A stretch of DNA of 64,000 nt from Lotus japonicus (GCF_012489685.1 NC_080043.1:41741127-41805126); one strand, 5' to 3'. Counted from the first letter of the stretch, positions 44,043-56,640 are shown. The notes: generated by a model not told the origin, from the sequence alone. Numbers and translations are program-made.

Positions 44043-45519
44043 GAGAATTGTTATTCAGACGCCCCACAGCTATTCAGACCCAATGAAAAACCGGAAATCC
44101 GAAAATGTCCATTTCGAACGCACCCTTGTAGTGCGTGTCTATCGCACATACCCATGGAGCGACGTAGTCGACGCACCTTGAACATGCGTTGCGAGCACAC
44201 GTTCAAGGTGCGATTAAGTAGTGCCAGAGTTGATGTCCCAGTGTCTGACTATACATAGGAAAGACACATATACGCACTTAGTGAGCTGCGTTAGCAGCGT
44301 CGTTACAAAGTGCGTAATATGCGTCGCTCTTTATAAAGGTGTTACCATCGCACACTGAAAGTGCGTTGGTCACGCAGTTTTAAAGAGCGAGATTTTGCAG
44401 AAACAAACAGAAACAGAAACTCCAACAGAAACATAAACTTTAACACAACAGAAACAGAAACTTCAACAGAAACATAAATGTTACATTATAATCTATCATT
44501 GATACATTACAACTAATACGAAAATTTGCAAATGGACTACTACAACATCACGAAACTAATCTTCAGCGAGATTTATGATTCCATCGATCTTATGTATGTC
44601 TACATTTGCCTTTCGGGAGAGTTCGTTGAATAGGGCCATGTGATCCAGGTATGGTAGCTGCCAACCACGAGCTTCAACAGCACAATGATACATCCATTGT
44701 GAATTAACCGTTGGCAAAAGAAAGTCACTTGAAAATACCCTGTCTGTGGTAAATTGTTCTGTGTAGTCCGCTGCAATTGACACTTCATGTCGATCTTCTA
44801 CATTGGCTAATTGCCTTTGGGATTTCCTTTCTTCCACCCTTTCTTGTGGCATGTCCACTTTTTATGACTTAGAGAGACTCATTCTGAAATGCAAAACGAA
44901 AATTGCAAATTGTTTACTGTTTCTGTTACAGGCCAGAACTATATAAATCGCACTTTGAAACCGCGTCACAAACGCACTTTATAAGTGCGACAGAGACGCG
45001 GTTTAACAATGCGTCGGGATAATAATAACAGAAAACGCACTCTCTGTCGCACTTTCAGAGAGCGACCTGAACGCACACAAAGAGTACGGTGCTAACGCTT
45101 ACTAAAAGTGCGATAAATCTAGATCGAGATTAGTGCAGTACCTTCACAGACGACGACGACAACGAGGGAGGAGAAGTCGGGTGAGGACGACGACGACGGC
45201 GGGGACGTTGGTGATGGTGTTGGGTGAGGGCGACGACAACAGTGGCGTGGGTGGTGGAAGCGGTGGTCGGCAACAATGTGGGTGTGAAAGTTGAGAGTGG
45301 GTATGAAAGTTGAGAGTGGGTTTGAAAGTTGAAGAAGAAAGAGAATGTGGTGAGAGGGGGGTGAGGGGGGGGGGGGGGTTTGAACAAAGCATTAGGAAGA
45401 AGGTGAGGATGGAGGGAGGGGTATTTTTCAAATTTTCTCTTTTCATTAAGGGTATTTTTTATATTTCTCAAATTTTTGGGGGTCTGAATAGCTACGGGAG
45501 TGTCTGAATAACAATTCCC
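44043..45519. mobile_element. Non-autonomous MULE, 1,477 bp
   Basis: The inverted ends of about 40 bp share GAATTGTTATTCAGAC and AGCTATTCAGACCC (left) with the reverse of the right end. A perfect 9-bp duplication, ATTTGTTAA, lies at 44034-44042 and 45520-45528. Inside, both arms are dense in GTGCG/CGCAC motifs (44125-44390 and 44945-45110). It has no transposase. A G-run at 45361-45378 and a purine-rich stretch follow on the right. Confidence 0.9.
44556..44852 (-). CDS. Small unknown protein in the non-autonomous MULE
   Basis: A 98-residue frame starts at the ATG at 44852. It is hydrophilic with an acidic end (IDGIINLAED), holds one WMYHCAVEARGWQLP segment, and has no recognised domain. A TTTGCATTTCAG acceptor-like site lies about 37 bp upstream, so it could be the last exon of a captured or element-own gene whose earlier part was lost. 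It is the only sizeable frame not made of low-complexity sequence in this element. Confidence 0.4.
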   Translation of the reverse strand: MPQERVEERKSQRQLANVEDRHEVSIAADYTEQFTTDRVFSSDFLLPTVNSQWMYHCAVEARGWQLPYLDHMALFNELSRKANVDIHKIDGIINLAED

Positions 45520-45528
45520 ATTTGTTAA

Positions 45529-46636
45529 TGAATAGCTTTATTGATATAACATTGTTTTGTGTCAAATGAGAAATGCCAAGGTTACATGACAAGTTGACAA
45601 CTAATTAAACTTGTAAAGACCCCAAAATAGCTAAATTGGCTCTAAAATATATTAAATCCCAACTACTTTAACTTCATCCACCTCTAGCAAAAAGAAATGA
45701 AGGGTGGTTAGAGTTTGGGGTGTGAGGATCAGACTTTTTTTAATTAAAACATCATGTTTTTTATATAAGCAATATGTATTATATTGAAATAAAGTACAAG
45801 GGGTACTTTAACCCAATACAAGTAGGAAAAAGTGAGAAAAGAATATGCAGTAGAAAAATTACAAGGCAATATCAAATATATTAGAAATTTGGAGGCCCAT
45901 ACTCAACCACAAAAATTAGCTCAAGAGTTGAGGTTTGCACTACCCTTATAAAGACTATCTATGCTTTATCTCTAGAGAATGTGAGACTTCTAACAAAAGA
46001 ACCTACTACTAGTAAAAGCCCACCACCAACCACCTCCAAGAAGACAGATTAAAGAATTTATGTCTCATTAAAACTTTATCAGGAAAAACCCCATTGAAAA
46101 AATCTGGTAAAGGAAAAAGAGTACATGAATTCAGAAATCAAGAGCTGCCAAACATGTTAGAGCTTATGTTTGCCACGCCATGTTTTTATGTCACGGGACT
46201 CAATGAAAGGACTAAATCACCATATTTCTAAAAGATTAGTATCAAAATGCAACATTTTAAAATGGATTAAAACCCAAATTCATTATGAATATCGAATAAT
46301 AGTTTGTTCACATACACATTTTTCACCTCAAGCTTAATAAAATAGGAAGAAGTGAGAGAGAAATAAGTGATATGATAAGAAATTCAGAAGAAAAAAAAGT
46401 GAAAATGAGATGAAAAAGAATATGAGGTTTGAATTTGACGTCCACTAATTACTAACATTTGTTATTTTGGTTTCATGACAAAGGAGGAGATATTTTGCAT
46501 ACACCTTGTTTGGTAGTTGATATTGTATGTGGAAAATTAACAGACACACGACACGATACCTCAAAATCTTCCTATCACTTGCTACTGCCACTCACACACA
46601 GCACTACAAGAACAGAGGAAAACACAAGTTCCAAAA
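45529..46636. other. Intergenic region upstream of CGL160
   Basis: AT-rich, with no supported gene. The last 200 bp before 46637 must hold the CGL160 promoter and leader, but no clear TATA box is seen, which is common for housekeeping chloroplast genes. Confidence 0.5.
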
Positions 46637-49600
46637 ATGGCGATTCTGAACTACATTTGTGTGACCTCTGCAGCCACACCCACCTCACCAGAGTCTCCAA
46701 TTCCCTCACCAATTCCAGACCCAAGACAAAGCAAGATTCTCCTTCCCAACAAAAAGCCCGAGAAATGGTCCACTGGGATGGCTCCTGGGGATTACGGTGG
46801 CCCTCCCACCACCACCAAGCTCCGCAAGTATTGGGGTGGCGATAATCGAGACCCTTTGGACACTGATGGCTTTATGTGGAACAAAGATTTTATGAGTCGC
46901 TACCAAAAGTTGATTCAGGAAACTCAACCGGGAGCCACTCAATCCCCTCCTGCAAAGGTAACAACTTTGATTCACTATGTTCTTATTCTCAGTAATTGGT
47001 CATCTGGGTGTCTTTCTTTTTTTTAATTATGTGTAATTCTACTGTGTCTTTGTTTGTTGAAATGTTTGATTGATTGGTAAGTTATTTGTGGGAGATATAT
47101 GCTGGCTAATTAGGATGATTGTTGCTTTGTGTTTGTGGGCTATTACTTCATTATTGTGTTTGAATTACCAAACAAGTTAAGCTGATGATGATGCCCATCT
47201 CAATTATTGAGTGTGTTTGTTTATTTGATAGATTGGATGTGAATGTGTTTTCTCTCAATCCAACAGCTTAGCATACTTGGAAAAACTGTCTTTTAAAGCC
47301 AAATATGTCTGATGAATGTGTTTTCAACTGGAAACCAAACAAATATTGAACTTTGAGTTTCTGTAATGATATTCCCTTGTGAAGTTATTCCCAATCCCAC
47401 TCAACACTATTAGTGGTCTAGTATACATGGCCTAACAGGCCCTAAATTTTCCCGGGTTAATAGGAATTTTTTTAAACTGTGGTTGGAATCGTTGTGACAG
47501 ATCCTTGATTTTGCAAAAAGGTATGCACATTGCACAAATGCAGCCGCAATTGTATTGTGGTGAGGTTGCAGAGATTATAAAAACGGTGATGTTGACCGCA
47601 ATTGGTGCTGTAGTGTACCTGAGTTTCCAACCTTTTTAAGTACCATATTGAGAGCATGTGAACATAGCAACAAAATTAACAGAACCAAGTTTAATAAGTT
47701 TTATAGATCATTATGTTGAGTGCCTTATTTTTGTGTTTTTAACATAATGAGACTCTGCACCGAAAGGAAAATGTATACATTGCTTGATTCAGTTTGTAGT
47801 AAAAATAGAAATGAAATTAATTAAACTAGATTTACTTAATGTAATCATTCATGTGTGGCACTTCATGATATGGGTGAAATCGTAGATTTACTCAGACTTT
47901 AGTGCTTATCAAATGCTTTATAATTTATATTGAACATAACCATGGGTGGGGTAAATGAATATGGAGAACAATTGCTTTCTTTAGCATTGTCCTCTTTCTT
48001 GAAGTTAAATCATTCCAATTTTCACATAGGAATCAGAATGACAACACAGTGCTAGGTTTTTTATGTGCTCAACTTTACTTTCCTTGGTGACTCGTGTTTG
48101 ATAGAACATTGTGGTGTCATTTGATCCATGTAATCGACCCCCACCTAGTGAGAAAAAAGAATCTTGGTTCAGTTGGTTGTTGTTATTGATGGCTCAATTT
48201 TTTGATGAATGATTATCGATTAATTAGTTTTGTTTGATTTTGTGATTTGGTTCTGACATAAATAAAGTTCCTGTAAACAGGAAGAGGCTTCTGGGTTTCT
48301 AAGCTTTAATAGAGTCATGAGCCTTGACAGGTCTTGATCTACAATATTCAAATTCAAGTCTTTAAAGTGCTTGCATTATTCTTTTATCTCTTGTTCTTTC
48401 TTTCTCTATAAAGTCATTTGAATTATGAACTATAGTTTGGAGGTTGACTTGAGCAAAGAACTCTCAGCTCCTGCAAAAAATAATATACACCAGCAAATCG
48501 AGGCAGCACCTGAGGTTAGAGATATGTCTCTTCTCTTGGTTTTATACTGATTATTATATCTCATGGATTTTGTTAGTTATGATAGATCTTCAGCGTTTTA
48601 TTTTCATTCTCTTGAGTATTGAGTTCTATTTGGGAAAAAAGTATATAATACCATATATTGTTTTACCATGTGATTCACTTCTCTTTTTCAAATTAAATGT
48701 TGTTCAGATGACTGAAAGTGAAAGCAAGAGGGTAAGATGGAAGTTGGTACCAACACGCCGTGAGCAAGAAAAATGGGATAGAGCTACGAAGGCTGCAACT
48801 GGAGGCAACGTAAGTAATTGGTAGTTTATCAGTTTATATCCCTGTCACTAGAGAGTAAGTTGGGGTAGACCCCATAGTACAAAGATAGTAGAGTCTTGTC
48901 TTAGGTGGTTTGAGCATGTGTGGAGAATATTCATAGATAGAAGTACTGATAAGGACGGTTGACTTGATGGAGGGTCGTCCAATAATTAGAGGTAGAAGGA
49001 GACTGAAGAAAGTTATAGGCTATTTTGTGAAGAGATATGTAGAGTTAAATGGTTTATAATTGGACTTAATTCATGATAAGACATCATAATGTCATTCTAT
49101 CTATGTAGTCAAATCCACCTAATAGGAAAAGACTTTGGTTGTTATTGTTGCTGTTGTTATTGTAATATTGGAGACAGTGTTATCAAATAGCGGCTATAGC
49201 GGCCGCGACCCGCTATAGCGGAGCGGATTTTAGGGCCACCGCAATCGCTACGCCGCGACATAGCGGCCACCGTGAGAAACGCAATCGTGGCCGCGACGGC
49301 AATAGTGGAGCTGGAAGCCGAAGCGGAAATAGCGGATTTTGAGGAATACTGCATGTTTTTTAATTTTTTAGGGTTTTTAAATATGGTAATTCTTGACTAT
49401 TGGGCCACTGACTGCCCAATTAACTCCCCATTAATTCTTTTTTTCTATATTTATGCTTCATCATGAAGAATAATCACGGCAGAATTGGAAAGGTTTCCAA
49501 AATCCTAATTCTCCTTCTCTCATCCTCCTTCTACAAGCCCAATTAACTCCCCATTAATTCGTTTTTGTTGGATTTCCTTTTTCTGTTTCTCTGTTTTACT

Positions 49601-52600
49601 GCCCAATTAACTCCCCATTAATTCGTTTTTGTTGCATTTCCTTTTTCTGTTTCACTGTTTTAAGACTTGTGTTTGGTTTATGTTGTTTTTAGTCTTTTGA
49701 CATTTGTTTTGAGCTGGTGGCTGCCTTTAATAATTAACATTTGGTTGTTAAAATGATGATTTTATGCAGTTTTTATTATGTGATAAGCTGTTGTTTCTTA
49801 TGCAGTTTTTATTTGTTCATTTCAAATGTTTCTGCTCTAGTATTGCAATAGATGTCTGATAAGCTGCTTTTTTTTATAATATTTTACTTATTTGAACTGC
49901 TGTGTGGTTTCCGCTATTTTCCCGCGGCGCTATCCGCTATATGAAATAGCGGAGTTTGGCCTCGCCGCGATGGTCCGCGATCGCGATTTGATAACACTGA
50001 TTGGAGAACATAATATTGGTTGCTGTTAGACATAGAGCTCAATCAATAACCTGAAATAGTAACTCGAAAACCTATGCATCTTTAATAACATTATTCAAAG
50101 ATCTGATTTAGGCTATCTATAGGATGTGATGTTTCGGGAACTGAGGCGGCCTCGTGAAAATCCAGAAGTTTTGGCTGCTCAAGCTGAGGAGCAGTATGAT
50201 AAGGTACTCAAAACCATTGTCTGATTAGTTTTTCTTCATTAGAAGTCATGTATATCTTGCCCTTGTTCATTGTGACATCTTTTTAAGATCAAATTATTTC
50301 TAAACATATTTCGGGATTTCAGTTAAAGAACAAGATGCAAATCCTTACATTGGGCATAGGTGGCGTTGGTCTGGTTTCATCTTATGTTTCTTATTCTCCT
50401 GAGATTGCAGCTAGGTACTTAGATTCTTCACGCAATTATTGACTTGGTTATTCTGAATTGGAGATCTTGCTAAATGTCTTTCACCTATGCTATCAAATAT
50501 GGTTACACTGAGAGCAAAAATTCAGCTTAATATACTACTGCCATCTACTAAACACACAAAAAAGATATATGAACTGAAAGTTTCTTGACATGTGGGACCT
50601 TGTTCCAAACTAGTTTAATTTTTTTTCTTAACTTTTAACATTTCACTCATTTCACTTTCATTATGAAACATATCTCCTCTTGAACTACAAATAAATTCAT
50701 TTCAAGAAGTCTTCATTAAAGTGTTTGGGGATGGGAGAGAAACAAATGGTTTTTTAAATGATAGAAAGAATATGGAGGGAAAGGAAAGGGATGGTTAAAT
50801 TTTACATTTCCCACATTAGGAAACAAAATGAGGAGCTCGTAGAAATAAGGCTAAAAAGCACTTTTGGCCCCTAATGTTTCAAGTTTGTGCAAATTCTGCC
50901 CCTACTCTATTTTTGTCGATGTTTCTACCCTTCAAACAGTGCACCGTCTACCCCTCCGTCAGTCAAACGTTAAAAAACTAATGGAATAAGCTGGTTTGGC
51001 TTTTTATTTTAATATTTTTTGGACCTGCCGCGTGGAAATTATAAGTGAAATTGGAAAAGGGGGCATGAGAGATTCAAACTCAAGAGGAAAACATGCATTT
51101 AACCAGTTCAGTTACATACATAATTGATATATACATCAAGCAAATTTAATTTATATCATTTAATTGATCATCATCAACTTCATATACTCTTCTTCATCTC
51201 TCTGATCCACTCAGGAACCTCTCTTGAGAAAGCCTGACTGACGGAGGAGTAGACGGTGCATTGTTTGAAAACATGAGGGGTAGAAACGTCGACAAAAATA
51301 GAGTAGGGGCATAATTTGCACAAACTTGAAACATCAGGGGCCAAAAATGTTTTTTAGCCTAGAAATAATTGTTCTTTTACTTCGCCTTTATTCGGAAAAA
51401 AAAGAAGGGGTTTACACTCGAGAGGAATTCAGTAAATGGGTTGGTTATCCCCGTTCCTTTTACCAACTAAAACTGAACTCCGGTTGGTCTAGTTCCTTCT
51501 GGTCTTAGATACATTACTCGTTTAGTCTTTGCCCTGTGTTTCATTTCATCTCTCTTCCTCCCTATAAAAGGCACTAGACAATTAAAAGAAATAACTTGTA
51601 AGGAATTATTAATGTCAAGTTGCTATTTAGAGACATATTGGATAAATTGACACTGTTGCTAATTATGGAATGTTATTCTTGAAAATCTAAATTAATGGTG
51701 CAAGATTAAGTATTAGTCAATTGCTAAATTTTTTGAACACCAAGTGTCCTTCAGAAGAAAGTTTCAAGGTTTATTCACCTTTTTTTGATAAATACTTGGC
51801 TTTCATGTATGCAGCTTTGGTGCTGGCTTGCTTGGTTCTTTGGCATATATTCGCATGCTGGGAAGTAGCGTGGACGCACTAAGAACAAATGGTGGAAAGG
51901 GCTTTGTCAAGTAATCTATAGATGATATATTTACAATGCAGAATTTAATATCTTCAGTAGATTACTATTTGATTAAGCAAGTTTGAAGTTTCTATATTCT
52001 TGCAGTCAAATTCCAATAACATCTGTCCATATTTCAGTTTGTAGCAACCATATATAGGCCTGTTTGGAAGAGATTATTTGAGCTTATCTTATAGCATAGG
52101 TGCTTGTATTAGTGTTTGATAGAGCTTATGTTAATAGCTTATGATCTACTTATAAGCTGTTTCAAGCTTATTTTCACAAGCTGCTCATATTAGCTTATGA
52201 ATAAGTGCTTATACCTACTGATAGCATATTTTGAGTTTATTTCAATAAACTGTTCAAATCAGCTTATGAATAATAGCTTGTGCGATAAACGCTTAATTCA
52301 CCCATAATATGATGATAAAAGAAAGGTAGCAAAAGGCTCAGCTCCATAACTATGTTGTTTGGGTATCATGTTCTCTTCCACGGTTCTCCATGATATGCCA
52401 ACTAGGTGGGACTTGGGCTTCTACCAGATTGTTCCTTAATTTCTATTTGAAATATGTCACCATCGTCTATTTCATATCATTTTTTCACTTCTTGTTCGTA
52501 ACGATTATAGATAACTGAGGCTTAGTGGCTTGTTGGATTTTACCTGCAGGGGAGCAATTGGGCAGCCAAGGTTACTGGTTCCTGTTATATTAGTCATGGT

Positions 52601-53356
52601 TTATAACCGCTGGAATGCGTGAGTCCTCTTTTTTTATATGTATTTGGAGCAATTACTTTGTTAGTTTAGGCAGTTTAATTTGCAAATAAATTTTGTTAAT
52701 CATTTTTATGGGATGCCAAGTATAAGCTCTTTTCTAAATTCTGTTTTTTGTCTCTTACAGATGGACCCTGTTTTGATTGAGTTATATGCATTAGTGTTAA
52801 GACAAGATATGCAAGAAACTGAATGATTTAGTCCCATTTAAAAATAACCTAAAAAGTGAAATGAATGTTGGGATAATTGGTTTATATAGATCATTCCTGG
52901 TTGAGATCAAACATCAAAATGACATTGTTATAAATGGATTAAATAGTATTTCCGTTTATTCATTAAGAAGCGAATTCTTGGATGCCAGAAGGGATTTTCC
53001 TTGATATCTAACACAACGAATGAAAGGATCTTGGTGTTTGAGTGATATGTTGATTGGATCCTATCTTGGCTTAGAAGAGGATACTTCTTTCTCCTTGAAA
53101 ACTGGGGTGAAAGTTAGATCCTGCATTCTAGATTCAAACCCTAGGGCATATGTATTTGTTCATTTCAACACTAGTTAATTAAGCACAGTGTTTTCACTGC
53201 CTAACAAGGATGTTTGGTTGCAGGATTCTTGTTCCAGAATTTGGAGCTATGCACTTAGAATTGATACCAATGCTAGTGGGTTTTTTCACATACAAGATTG
53301 GAACTTTTTTCCAAGCTATAGAGGAAGCGATTACCATAGCTGTAAAGAAGACCTAA
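46637..53356 (+). CDS. CGL160: CGL160, chloroplast ATP synthase assembly protein, nine exons
   Basis: Exons 46637-46957, 48281-48330, 48436-48514, 48708-48809, 50123-50203, 50323-50414, 51815-51910, 52550-52618 and 53224-53356 all have GT/AG borders and add to 1023 bp, 340 residues. The start has a good context (AAAAATGGCG). The first 40 or so residues are Ser/Pro/Thr-rich, as in a plastid transit peptide. Next come the green-lineage signatures KPEKWSTGMAPGDYGGPPTTTKLRKYWGG and, in exon 4, PTRREQEKWDRATKAATGG. The C-terminal third, from exon 6, has about four membrane segments (ILTLGIGGVGLVSSYVSY, FGAGLLGSLAYI, LLVPVILVMVY, LIPMLVGFFTY) related to bacterial AtpI. In Arabidopsis, CGL160 sits in thylakoids and helps assemble the c-ring and CF1 of ATP synthase. 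No defect is seen. Introns 1, 4, 6 and 7 hold transposon pieces. Confidence 0.95.
48117..48190 (+). repeat. RTE-type LINE 3' end in CGL160 intron 1
   Basis: GTCATTTGATCCATGTAATCGACCCCCACCTAGTGAG... then TTGGTTGTTGTTATTG is the frequent plant RTE-clade LINE 3' end with its TTG tail. Only the last 70 bp or so are present. Confidence 0.65.
48855..49165 (+). pseudogene. RTE-type LINE 3' fragment in CGL160 intron 4
   Basis: Broken translation contains LRWFEHVWR and other parts of the end of the LINE ORF2, and the piece ends in CTATGTAGTCAAATCCACCTAATAGG...TTTGGTTGTTATTGTTGCTG, the same 3' end and TTG-rich tail as in intron 1. It is 5'-truncated, as LINE copies usually are. Confidence 0.65.
49175..49999. 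mobile_element. hAT-type MITE in CGL160 intron 4, 825 bp
   Basis: The ends are CAGTGTTATCAAAT...ATTTGATAACACTG, with an 8-bp target duplication ATTGGAGA (49167-49174 and 50000-50007). The subterminal parts are rich in TAGCGG/CCGCTA motifs on both sides, as expected for hAT transposase binding sites. No transposase is present. Confidence 0.9.
50849..51359. mobile_element. MULE-type MITE in CGL160 intron 6, 511 bp
   Basis: Long inverted ends (about 120 bp; GGCTAAAAAGCACTTTTGGC... and its reverse) enclose a short core. A 9-bp duplication, TAGAAATAA, is at 50840-50848 and 51360-51368. Confidence 0.88.
52059..52320. repeat. MITE-like repeat in CGL160 intron 7
   Basis: GCCTGTTTGGAAGAG is followed by many AGCTTAT...ATAAGC inverted motifs, the pattern of a very common legume MITE family. 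The right end and a duplication were not found, so it may be truncated. Confidence 0.55.
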
Positions 53357-53489
53357 ATATCAGAAAGGGGGTGGGGGAGCATGCTCTCTCAATAGATTTT
53401 TGGTTTTTTCTCCAACATACTAGTGTTTTTTTACCTACATATGTCGTATTTTATACGTAAATTAATACGTTAATTTTTTAAAATATAAT

Positions 53490-53880
53490 AAACAAAGTTT
53501 AATATAAGAGTCTGAAATGCGATGTAAACGATTGCTTAACTAATAAAAAGATTGGTTAACGAAATCTGAAATTCTCCAAAACATATAAGGGGACGGATTT
53601 GTTGTATTTGATACATCAATCAATACGTTTTTTTTTATACGTGAGTCAATACGTTGATTATTTAAAATATATTAAACAACGAATGAAATTGAAGTGTCCG
53701 ATACGCTGAGCATAGTGGCGGAAAAATCTTAAATTGAATCATTTGTTTGAAACTCATGCAGTTAAGTAACTAATAAACAAAGATGAAATAGAAGTGTTTG
53801 AAATGCGAAGCTAACGACTGATTAACTATTAAGAAGATTGGTTAACGAAACCTCAAATTCTCCAAAACATATATTGGGAC
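53490..53880. repeat. Direct duplication of about 110 bp downstream of CGL160
   Basis: The stretch from about 53491 to 53590 and the one from about 53772 to 53873 share GTTTGAAATGCGA/GTCTGAAATGCGA, AAGATTGGTTAACGAAA and AAATTCTCCAAAACATATA in the same order. An AATAAA at 53487-53492 could be the CGL160 poly(A) signal. The region has no gene. Confidence 0.75.
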
Positions 53881-56084
53881 TGTTTTACGGTGCATAATAA
53901 ACAGTCGTCGAGTTACTCTGCAGTGAGCGCTGTAAGACTTGGATTTTCAGAACAAGTTAATTTCCGACTCACGCGTAGAATCAGTGTAAGCGTGACAGGA
54001 GTTTGATGTTTGAGAAAGATTAAAGAAGAAGAAAGTTCAGGAATCGCTTGAGGAATGTTGCGTAGTCGTTTTAAGAATTAGTGCGAGTCGTCTGCACACC
54101 TGCCTTATGGCGAGCGTGTCCAGAATAGGCTAATTTCGCTTTTAGAGCAACGTATTAAGTGAGATTTCGAATCCTTGGAAAATTTAAAGATTCTCTTTAT
54201 TTTTCCTTCGACCAGCGTTTCATTTCGGAACCCTGGACTGTACGCACGATAGTATTCACTTTTCGGAAGTTCGACGACGCTAATTTCTTTGCTTCGAAAC
54301 CCTAGATTTGATCATTGGATGAAGACTTTTTCTTTCCGGGACTTCTAACGAAGTTTCCGTTCGCGATGCCAGATTTTTTTCCACGTTTCAAATCTTTCTT
54401 CAGAAGGAAGTTTTGTCGTCTGACCATCACAGCAAAAAGTAGTTTTTCGAGACAGATGAACTTACACCGCTTTTCGGATTTTAGATATCGTTTTTCCCAA
54501 ATGTTAGACATTTGTTTTGAGTTCTTGAAATCTGTCGCCAGAATCTCTCTTAGAATTCATCGGTGAACGTGCTGCAAAAATCGGAATTGCGAAATTTTCA
54601 TTTTCCCGCGATTTCACCTGCCTATAAATAGTCGAAAAAGCAAAATATCTTCATTTTCCTCACTATTGGGGCCGTGAGTTGTGGAGAGGAGAGGGAGAAG
54701 AATTTTTCACCGAAACTCGACCGATCTTCGCGCAGTTCGTTCCTACTTCAAGGTATCGAGGTAACTAGCTTGATTCTTACCTCTGATCACTGTTTCTACT
54801 GCGTTTCTTTAGTCGTTTCTGTGCTCAAAGTTTTGAGCTTTTTGTAAAACTGTCAGTTTTTCCTGATTTCTCTGTTGGGTTATCTTCCTTACGTGCCCAA
54901 GAGCCTAAAACCTCCGTTAGTATTCGCCGATTGTGATCGAGTTGTCCAGGATCTGAAAAACTGATTCAAAACTCTTTTGTCGCACATTTCAAAACTTTAT
55001 TGTCGAAAAGTCGTAATCTGACTTCGTGCCTTTAGGATTTATTGTCACGGATGTCGTTAGGATCATTGCTGTCAAATTTGTTTTCCGAACTGATAACTTT
55101 GAGGTTTTGAGCTTTTATTTTGGACCAAAACGCCCCTGAACAGCCGTATTTTGATCGGATTGTCTGAAAATTGTTCCGACAGTTTCTTTGCCTTAGTTTT
55201 ACCCTAAAACTACCTTGTAAACAGATTTGATCGAAGAAAAAGAGTCGGAGCCCTTTTTCCTTTTTGGCCGAGAGCTTGTAGTGTTGGGGAGGGGGGGAGT
55301 TTTCGTTTTCGAAAACTTGTCTTTTCGTACCTGATTGTCGTATTCTGAAGCTTTAATGCTTTGTCTATCGTTTATGTGTTGTATTGCGATCGAACTAATC
55401 GATTTTGTTTGGATTCTGCTTTGTTTTCTCCGAGGTTCAGTTGAAGGAACTTTGGAAGTTCCAAAGCATTTCTATGAAGGAGATTTTGTTTGCGAGGCTG
55501 GAGCAGCTCGAGGTTAGGGCAACTTACATATTAGCTATGATTGCATGATAGGCGTCGATAAATTCGACTTATGCTTTATCTGATGTTGATTATGATGATG
55601 AACTGATGTTATGATGTTTTACATAACTTGTGATATTGTGATATTGTTGGATTGTGCGTTTTGACGCGACTTCGGAGTGGAGATTCATTGATCTGGTGAT
55701 CTTTGATATTTCGGGTTGGATGAACAACCCTAGGCAAGTTCAAACGTGGGGTTTGAGACTTAGTCATTCATTGGTATTCATTGGAATTCGTAGACTTTCC
55801 CCGGGAAACATCTTTTGGGTGGTTGGTCTTTGGAAACTTAGAATGATTAGACTTTCGAAAACTAAAGACTTGGGAAACTTAGACTTTGAGAAATAAACTC
55901 ATAACTTGACTAATTCGAATTGAAACAATTTTTATTAACGTTTAAGCATAGGAAAACTGAAGGGGAAAATATTTACGAAAGACGGGGAAAAGTCGACTTC
56001 TGTTGTGGGTTTTGGATTGGGGAAAGCCACTGAGGTGAGCTACGGTGATGATTGAAAGTCACCGAGTACTTTACGTACTCTTGT

Positions 56085-56365
56085 TGTTGGGGATGTGTTG
56101 TATTGACTGACACTAACTCTGGGTTTTGACTTTGGGTTTTGTTGTTGGAGTTGTGTTGTATTGACCGACATTAAACTCTCGAGTACTTTAGTACTCTTGT
56201 TGTTTGAGTTGTGTTGTATTGACCGACACTAACTCTTGGGGTTTGTTATTCGAGTTGTGTTGTATTGACCGACACTAACTCTTGGGTTTTGGTTGTTGGA
56301 GTTGTGTTGTATTGACCGACACTAACTCCGAGTTGTGTTGTATTCACCGACACTAACTCTTGGGT
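56085..56365. repeat. Tandem repeat with GTTGTGTTGTATTGACCGACAC in solo LTR B
   Basis: Five to six units of about 35-60 bp contain TTGTGTTGTATTGACCGACACTAACTC with spacers of TTGGGTTTTG. Solo LTR A does not show this array. Confidence 0.85.
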
Positions 56366-56442
56366 TTGTTTTGAGATTGGGTTTGAGCTAAACACTTGTG
56401 TGGTGAGGACGATTCGATGTTTGGCTAACCATATTGCATCAA

Positions 56443-56640
56443 TCGGGTGAATAACGGGAATGGTTCACCTGTGCATCTCATGGTGAATAACGGGAATGGT
56501 TCACCAATGCATTAATGATGAATAACGGGAATGGTTCATCATACGGTGAATAACGGGAATGGTTCACCAAGGATGAATAAAGGGAATGGTTCATCCAAAG
56601 TGAAGAACGGGAATGCTTCACTTGTGGCGAACGGGAACGC
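56443..56640. repeat. Tandem repeat with GAATAACGGGAATGGTTCA in solo LTR B
   Basis: About seven units of 22-35 bp, each with TGAATAACGGGAATGGTTCA flanked by partly inverted GGTGAA/TTCACC, so single units can fold into short hairpins. Confidence 0.85.

Noticed and set aside
45130..45471. Proline- and serine-rich frames on the minus strand
   Set aside because: They come from a purine-rich low-complexity stretch with a long G run inside the non-autonomous MULE.
46459..46845. A 128-residue frame overlapping the first CGL160 exon
   Set aside because: It is out of frame with the conserved protein and has no similarity to anything recognised.
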